5,286 bases of DNA from Chthonomonadaceae bacterium (lineage in GTDB: Bacteria; Armatimonadota; Chthonomonadetes; Chthonomonadales; Chthonomonadaceae): positions 1 to 5,286 of the forward strand of contig JANXLO010000360.1 of assembly GCA_025355115.1 (NCBI GenBank). Direction: 5' to 3'. The stretch's first letter is position 1. Each line of letters starts with the position of its first letter. The translations under genes and the position numbers were made by a program. The notes beneath the pieces were generated by a model. That model searched no databases. It was not told the origin of the DNA and was given only the letters and a program-made list of their open reading frames with translations. Positions 1 through 2,898 of the stretch are shown in pieces.

Positions 1-20
1 CGGTCATGTATTGTCGCTGT

Positions 21-335
21 CTATTCGTCGAACTCGTCGACTGCGCTTTGGTGCAGGGTGACGCGGACGGAGCTTTCCACGAACTGCGTGATCTCCTCCT
101 CTTGCCGCAGCACAGCGATCTGCTTTTCCAGTTCGACTATCTTCGCAGTCAGGCGCGCCTTATCTGCGCCGTCGCTCGTCCTGTCGTGCTCGCGTCGCAT
201 TCCGTTGCGCCGATCCTCCAGGGTCATCCTCATAAGGCGCATGTCGCGGGCACGTGGGTTTTCGCCCAGCACCTGCTCGATGATCTGCTCTTCATCGATG
301 ACTTCCGATTCTTCGTCGTAGCCGTGTGCTCGCAT
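21..335 (-). CDS. Small acidic coiled-coil protein, function unknown
   Basis: I do not recognise a named family. The 104-residue product starts with ATG at 335 and ends with TAG at 21-23. An AAAGGG stretch about 10 bases before the ATG is a plausible ribosome site. The first 25 residues are rich in Asp and Glu. Residues 30-52 are rich in Arg and Met. Residues 62-76 show a heptad pattern (L62, I66, L69, I73, L76; spacing 4-3-4-3), which predicts a short coiled coil. A more polar tail (residues 82-104, with FVESSVRV near 85-92) ends in acidic residues. There is no signal peptide, membrane segment or metal motif, so a cytoplasmic protein that self-associates or binds a partner is likely. It lies 182 bases downstream of the sigma factor gene on the same strand, with a terminator between them, so it probably has its own promoter or depends on readthrough. 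A sigma-factor partner is possible but only from position. Confidence 0.62.
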   Translation of the reverse strand: MRAHGYDEESEVIDEEQIIEQVLGENPRARDMRLMRMTLEDRRNGMRREHDRTSDGADKARLTAKIVELEKQIAVLRQEEEITQFVESSVRVTLHQSAVDEFDE

Positions 336-379
336 GGAGACTTTTCCCTTTCAAATGTCAATTTCCCGCTCAGACCTGT

Positions 380-396
380 TGCCTGCTTCTCAGGCA
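380..396 (-). other. Small hairpin in the leader of the coiled-coil gene
   Basis: TGCCTG (380-385) and CAGGCA (391-396) form a perfect 6-bp hairpin with a 5-base loop. It lies about 45 bases upstream of the ATG at 335. A 10-bp perfect palindrome, GAAGCGCTTC, lies at 413-422. Either could be an operator or an mRNA leader hairpin; no function can be assigned. Confidence 0.25.
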
Positions 397-430
397 TCCT
401 GTGGGAACGTATCGAAGCGCTTCTCGGAGG

Positions 431-478
431 AAGGAAGAAAAGCCAAGCGCCGACAGCGTGGGAACACGTCATCGGCGC
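431..478 (-). terminator. Rho-independent terminator of the sigma factor gene
   Basis: The arms 447-453 (GCGCCGA) and 472-478 (TCGGCGC) pair perfectly over 7 bp. Inside them, CGTG (457-460) and CACG (465-468) form a second 4-bp helix across a 3x3 internal loop, closed by a 4-base loop. Read on the minus strand, the hairpin is followed by a T-rich tract (positions 443 down to 431, including CTTTTCTTCC). It begins about 40 bases after the sigma factor stop codon, so it should end that transcript before the coiled-coil gene. Confidence 0.6.
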
Positions 479-517
479 ATAAGGGATAATAAGAGTAAAG
501 CTATTGAGGGCAGCGAA

Positions 518-1222
518 TCACCGCAGGGACGAGTTGACCAGCAGTTGACTCAGATTGGCGAGACCAAGCGGAACACTGGAGACTTTGCGCTTGATGCGGG
601 CTAGCGCGTTGTCCACCGATTTGGTTTTGCATTTGAGCTCCGAAGCGATCTCCCTGTACGATTTTCCGATCTGATATCCGGCAAGCACATTCCACTCGAA
701 ATCAGAGAGCACCTGCTGGAGCATCTCATGGAGGACTTTGGTATCCTCACTCTGAATGACGAGTTCCTCAGGATCGAGGGTGTCTGTGGATGGAATTATG
801 TCGGATAGGTTCCAATCGGGGCCGGAGTCTTCGGAAGGGCTTTCGAGAGAGAGTGACGTATTGAGTGGCATCTGCTTCTGGCGCGTCGCGGTCTTTATGG
901 CGGTGATTATATGCCGCTGGATGCAGACTTTGGCAAACGCCGGGAACGAGATAGCCTTGTCGCAACGAAAGTCCACGATTGCCTGCCAGAGGCCGATCAT
1001 TCCGACCTGAAGCAGGTCTTCCTTTTCGGCTCCCACAAGAAAGTAGGATTTGACTTTCGTACGGACGAGGTTACGGTACTTGTACAGCAGGAACTCCGAG
1101 GCTGACTCGTCACCCCGCTGCGCTCTATCAACGATCTCACGGTCTGCCATATCAGAGAATCTGATGTGACAGGGCGGGAGATGGTGCTGCAATTCACTGA
1201 TCACCCTGTTCCCTCGATCCAT
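518..1222 (-). CDS. sigH: SigH/Spo0H-like RNA polymerase sigma factor
   Basis: A sigma-70 family factor that directs RNA polymerase to a dedicated promoter set. Region 2 spans about residues 43-116. It includes the core-binding segment DLLQVGMIGLWQAI (69-82) and the -10 recognition and melting helix ending in IITAIKTATRQK (105-116), a hallmark of the SigH/Spo0H branch. Region 4 spans about residues 163-214, with the -35 helix-turn-helix SYREIASELKCKTKSVDNAL at 188-207. There is no region 1.1 or full region 3, and the length of about 230 residues is normal for SigH. A tail of about 20 residues after region 4 (215-234) looks extra. The ATG at 1222 has no clear ribosome site. A GTG at 1202-1204 is preceded by GAGGG at good spacing, and an ATG at 1148-1150 starts MADREIVDRA, where family similarity begins. 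In Bacillus, SigH drives early stationary-phase and sporulation genes; the role here cannot be read from the window. Confidence 0.93.
   Translation of the reverse strand: MDRGNRVISELQHHLPPCHIRFSDMADREIVDRAQRGDESASEFLLYKYRNLVRTKVKSYFLVGAEKEDLLQVGMIGLWQAIVDFRCDKAISFPAFAKVCIQRHIITAIKTATRQKQMPLNTSLSLESPSEDSGPDWNLSDIIPSTDTLDPEELVIQSEDTKVLHEMLQQVLSDFEWNVLAGYQIGKSYREIASELKCKTKSVDNALARIKRKVSSVPLGLANLSQLLVNSSLR
1202..1216 (-). promoter_or_regulatory. Shine-Dalgarno and GTG that may be the true sigma start
   Basis: On the minus strand, GAGGG precedes the GTG at 1202-1204 by about 6-7 bases. This is the best ribosome-site match among the possible starts. The annotated ATG at 1222 has only ATCCT directly before it. 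Starting at this GTG would shorten the protein by six residues. Confidence 0.45.
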
Positions 1223-1239
1223 AGGATGTTTTTCGGCGT

Positions 1240-1276
1240 TGCCGCCGGGCCGCTCTGCGGAAAGATGCCGCCGGGC
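1240..1276 (-). repeat. 11-bp direct repeat in the sigma gene leader
   Basis: TGCCGCCGGGC occurs at 1240-1250 and again, exactly, at 1266-1276, a 26-base period. In the sigma mRNA the copies lie in the untranslated leader. The CCGC/GCGG arms between them (loop AGA) and CGGC/GCCG beside the start-proximal copy can each form small hairpins. A role in translation control is possible but unproven. Confidence 0.45.
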
Positions 1277-1348
1277 GAGAGGATTAGCTGCAGCCCCTAT
1301 CGATGGACGCCGGAGCCGAAACCCCGTCGCAAGCGATGTGCTGCTAGT

Positions 1349-1377
1349 ATTATACTGGAAAGCGAAACGGAATTCAA
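1349..1377 (-). promoter_or_regulatory. Housekeeping-type promoter of the sigma factor gene
   Basis: On the minus strand, TTGAAT (1372-1377) and a perfect TATAAT (1349-1354) are separated by exactly 17 bp. An A/T-rich segment just upstream (about 1385-1405) could act as an UP element. Transcription would start near 1342, giving a leader of about 120 nt to the ATG at 1222 or about 138 nt to the GTG at 1204. The gene would thus be made by the main sigma factor rather than only by itself. Confidence 0.7.
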
Positions 1378-1408
1378 CCTATCCGAAAAATTTCATGCAA
1401 ATTCAGTC

Positions 1409-1425
1409 GGAATCGGCAGGAATCG
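1409..1425. repeat. Helically phased GGAATCG direct repeat
   Basis: GGAATCG occurs at 1409-1415 and 1419-1425, one helical turn apart. It lies about 30-50 bases upstream of the sigma promoter -35 box. Two half-sites on the same face of the helix are a typical layout for an activator or response regulator. No regulator can be named. Confidence 0.35.
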
Positions 1426-1456
1426 AGGCAAATGACCCCTTGAAAGGCGATGGACA

Positions 1457-1490
1457 GCACAATGTGACACACCTAACACTTCTTTTGTGC
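1457..1490. repeat. Short inverted repeats between the divergent promoters
   Basis: GCACAA (1457-1462) and TTGTGC (1485-1490) form a perfect 6-bp inverted repeat. CACA-A-TGTG (1458-1466) is a compact 9-base palindrome within it. The site sits between the sigma promoter and the candidate RNA promoter, so it could be an operator. Repeats this short can also arise by chance. Confidence 0.25.
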
Positions 1491-1500
1491 AGCAATTGGC

Positions 1501-1529
1501 TTCCCGTGGCGGGCGCATTGCAGCATAAT
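1501..1529 (+). promoter_or_regulatory. Weak candidate promoter for the structured RNA
   Basis: CATAAT (1524-1529) matches five of six bases of the -10 consensus. At 17 bp spacing the -35 position holds TTCCCG (1501-1506), a poor match. Transcription would start near 1536, which is exactly where the first long helix of the RNA begins. That agreement is the main support. The weak -35 suggests an activator or an alternative sigma factor. Confidence 0.4.
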
Positions 1530-1535
1530 GGAGCG

Positions 1536-1819
1536 GTCCCTGAGTGAGAGGCGAAAGCCCGCTCTCCTTCGTCTCTCGGAAAGACGTCTCTCATTTCGTC
1601 GCTCACTCTGTAGGGACACAGTCAGCCGGAAGCTCCGACGCCCCGCTTCGGCTACGCCCGAACTTACATTTACCACTAACTTCGGTTAACTGCGGCCTGC
1701 GCACTGCGCCTCGCCGTTAAGCGAGCCCATCGCACCATCAGTCACGGGAACTTGCGTGCAGTTCCCGTGAGTTCGGGCAGCATTGGCCCGATGCCTTGAG
1801 GCATCGGGCCGCTTTTTTT
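1536..1819 (+). ncRNA. Candidate structured RNA, family not recognised
   Basis: Three helical domains follow one another and end in a terminator. Domain 1 (1536-1617): GTCCCT (1536-1541) pairs with AGGGAC (1612-1617), and GAGTGAG (1542-1548) with CTCACTC (1602-1608) across a TGT bulge. Inside are a GGC-GAAA-GCC hairpin (1550-1559) and a CGTCT/AGACG hairpin (1570-1586). Domain 2 (1625-1652): eight pairs with one bulged G. Domain 3 (1656-1778): GCCCGAACT pairs with AGTTCGGGC and encloses a C(UUCG)G hairpin (1677-1688), a CTCGC/GCGAG hairpin (1710-1725) and a 9-bp hairpin (1743-1769). The GAAA and UUCG tetraloops are stable only when read on the plus strand, which also carries the terminal U-tract. 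It could be a trans-acting RNA or an attenuator leader for the NlpC/P60 gene. I see no core motifs of RNase P RNA, tmRNA, SRP RNA or 6S RNA. Confidence 0.5.
1785..1819 (+). terminator. Strong rho-independent terminator
   Basis: GGCCCGATGCC (1785-1795) and GGCATCGGGCC (1800-1810) form a perfect 11-bp stem around a TTGA loop. A run of seven T follows at 1813-1819. The T-run is only on the right, so it stops plus-strand transcription. No protein gene ends nearby on that strand, which implies that a non-coding transcript ends here. Confidence 0.88.
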
Positions 1820-1824
1820 GTCAA

Positions 1825-1952
1825 TTCTCAGCAGCCGAGGGCAATAACGTTTCTGCAAAAGCACGGCAAGGGTAGTATTTTTTGCGGCGCTTCGGGTATA
1901 ACTTCGTCGTGCTCCGGCTTCCTTTCGATTTTTGACTCTAGACGGCTGAGAA
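1825..1952 (+). promoter_or_regulatory. Leader of the NlpC/P60 gene with nested inverted repeats
   Basis: TTCTCAGC (1825-1832) is perfectly complementary to GCTGAGAA (1945-1952). Inside it, AGCACG (1860-1865) pairs with CGTGCT (1908-1913). A TATAAC at 1897-1902 could be a -10 box, but no good -35 box lies upstream. The segment may be a folded mRNA leader or may hold a separate weak promoter for the hydrolase gene. Confidence 0.35.
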
Positions 1953-1993
1953 AGAAAGGTCAGCAAAAACACGCATAAGGAAACACCCAACTC

Positions 1994-2680
1994 ATGTCCA
2001 TCCGACCAGATGTCGCACTCCGTCTAGCGGCAATTTGTCTCTTCTCCTGTACGCCAACTTTCCTCCGCGCCGATCCTCCCGCTCCTGTAGTGCGCTCTTC
2101 CAAAGCTCCCGCGGCCGTATCACAGGCGACCGTTGCCATCGCAAAGAAGGTTCCGGTCATCGATCGCCGATCTACTCGCGGCGAGGCACTGGCTCGAACG
2201 GCTCTCGCCTATCGCGGCGCTCCCTATCGGTTTGGGGGGCGGTCGGCCAGCACAGGTTTCGACTGCTCCGGACTGGTTCAGACGGTCTGCGCCAAGTGGG
2301 GCATATACGTTCCTCGCGCCGCTCACGCCCAATACTCGGCGGGGAAGCCCGTCAAGCCTGACGACCTGCAGCCCGGTGATCTGGTCTTCTTTAAAAACAC
2401 TTACAAGCGCGGACTGTCGCATGTCGGCGTCTATATTGGGAACCGGAAGTTCCTTCACGCCGCCGGTCACCGGTTTGGAGTGATGGTCAGCAAGCTAGAT
2501 GACACGTACCATCGCAATCACTACGTCGGAGCGCGCAGGCTCAATCTCTCGCATCTCCCGCCAGTTCCCGGCGAAGAAGGCGTTCCGCAGAGAGTGGTTT
2601 TGGATGACGGCAAAGGCGAGCCGATGCCGATCACTTCACAAACAGTTCCTGCTGATATCCTTGGCGTCCCGGTAAAGTAA
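1994..2680 (+). CDS. Secreted NlpC/P60-family cell-wall hydrolase
   Basis: A cysteine peptidase of the NlpC/P60 family, which usually cleaves bonds in peptidoglycan stem peptides outside the cytoplasm. The 228-residue product has an N-terminal export signal (about residues 1-26; hydrophobic core 8-24, likely cleavage after LRA26). LFSC at 16-19 resembles a lipobox, but Phe is unusual there. A Pro/Ala-rich linker (27-60) leads to the catalytic domain (about 62-183). It shows YRGAPYRFGG (73-82), the catalytic Cys in FDCSG (C91), LQPGDLVFF (125-133), the catalytic His in LSHVGVYIG (H143) and the third polar residue in FLHAAG (H155). A tail of about 45 residues follows without a recognised domain, and no LysM or SH3 wall-binding domain is present. 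AAGGAAA (1977-1983) lies rather far, about 10-12 bases, from the ATG. The substrate bond cannot be told from sequence. Confidence 0.93.
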   Translation: MSIRPDVALRLAAICLFSCTPTFLRADPPAPVVRSSKAPAAVSQATVAIAKKVPVIDRRSTRGEALARTALAYRGAPYRFGGRSASTGFDCSGLVQTVCAKWGIYVPRAAHAQYSAGKPVKPDDLQPGDLVFFKNTYKRGLSHVGVYIGNRKFLHAAGHRFGVMVSKLDDTYHRNHYVGARRLNLSHLPPVPGEEGVPQRVVLDDGKGEPMPITSQTVPADILGVPVK

Positions 2681-2896
2681 CGACGCGGATTCCTTTTGCC
2701 CTAAGACGGAATTACAGCACGTGGGTCGGTCGGAGTCCAGTGCGCCTTGGACAAGAAAATTCGTCACGGCGGAGTGAACTCCTCCGTGATGAAGTTGCAC
2801 ATATCATTGCGCAAACATCCAGGCGTTCATACTCCGCCGTGACCGAAGTTTAGATCTCCCCTTGAGCCCCTCTCCTGCTGGAGAGGGGCACTATTT
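2681..2896. other. Convergent intergenic region between the hydrolase and uvrA
   Basis: These 216 bases have no protein gene. They hold a weak hairpin (2735-2752, 5-bp arms), the three-armed inverted repeat at 2763-2843, and the terminator stem at 2866-2889. Confidence 0.6.
2763..2843. repeat. 13-bp perfect inverted repeat with a third, imperfect arm
   Basis: GTCACGGCGGAGT (2763-2775) is the exact reverse complement of ACTCCGCCGTGAC (2831-2843). An imperfect third copy, CTCCTCCGTGA, at 2779-2789 can also pair with the left arm, with one mismatch and a 3-4 base loop. The left arm can therefore choose between two partners. This could be a mutually exclusive RNA fold, a small palindromic repeat element, or the ends of a tiny non-autonomous insertion. 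No flanking target duplication is evident. Confidence 0.6.
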
Positions 2897-2898
2897 TT
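2866..2898 (+). terminator. Rho-independent terminator after the NlpC/P60 gene
   Basis: GCCCCTCTCC (2866-2875) and GGAGAGGGGC (2880-2889) form a perfect 10-bp stem with a TGCT loop, followed by ACTATTTTT. The T-run is on the plus-strand side and its end overlaps the uvrA stop codon (2897-2899). On the minus strand no T-run follows the hairpin, so it would terminate uvrA poorly. Confidence 0.75.

Larger units (their letters stand above)
1223..1993. other. 771-base stretch without a convincing protein gene
   Basis: Short open frames occur here, but none has both a ribosome site and protein-like composition, and several run through hairpins. The stretch holds the sigma gene leader (about 1223-1342), the sigma promoter (1349-1377), a shared upstream region with short repeats (1378-1535), a structured RNA candidate with its terminator (1536-1819), and the leader of the NlpC/P60 gene (1820-1993). 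Confidence 0.7.

Noticed and set aside
333..361. TTGACA at 356-361 as promoter of the coiled-coil gene
   Set aside because: The matching -10 position would fall on the start codon as TCCATG, so this is not a usable promoter.
6..482. Plus-strand 158-codon open frame
   Set aside because: It is the antisense shadow of the coiled-coil gene and runs through the sigma terminator; Cys- and Leu-rich composition with no domain.
1166..1435. Plus-strand 89-codon open frame
   Set aside because: It overlaps the 5' end, leader and promoter of the sigma gene in antisense, with no ribosome site or recognisable sequence.
1409..1435. SigH-type promoter (AGGA/GAAT) for the RNA
   Set aside because: AGGAAT occurs at 1418-1423, but no GAAT-like -10 follows at the required distance.
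1610..1690. c-di-AMP (ydaO) riboswitch
   Set aside because: GTAGGGA, CCCGAAC and CTAACTTCGG resemble pieces of the class and the downstream NlpC/P60 gene fits. However, the GGGGAACC-like and GGGGTGAATC-like blocks are missing and the spacing is wrong. A covariance search would settle it.
1536..1819. Known housekeeping RNA (RNase P, tmRNA, SRP, 6S)
   Set aside because: The conserved core of RNase P RNA, the tRNA-like CCA end of tmRNA and the SRP domain IV loop are not present. CCGGAAG at 1626-1632 recalls the SRP loop, but its flanks do not match. The layout is not the single long bulged rod of 6S RNA.
1742..1990. Minus-strand 82-codon open frame
   Set aside because: It runs through the terminator hairpin and the hydrolase leader, has no good ribosome site and its composition is not protein-like.
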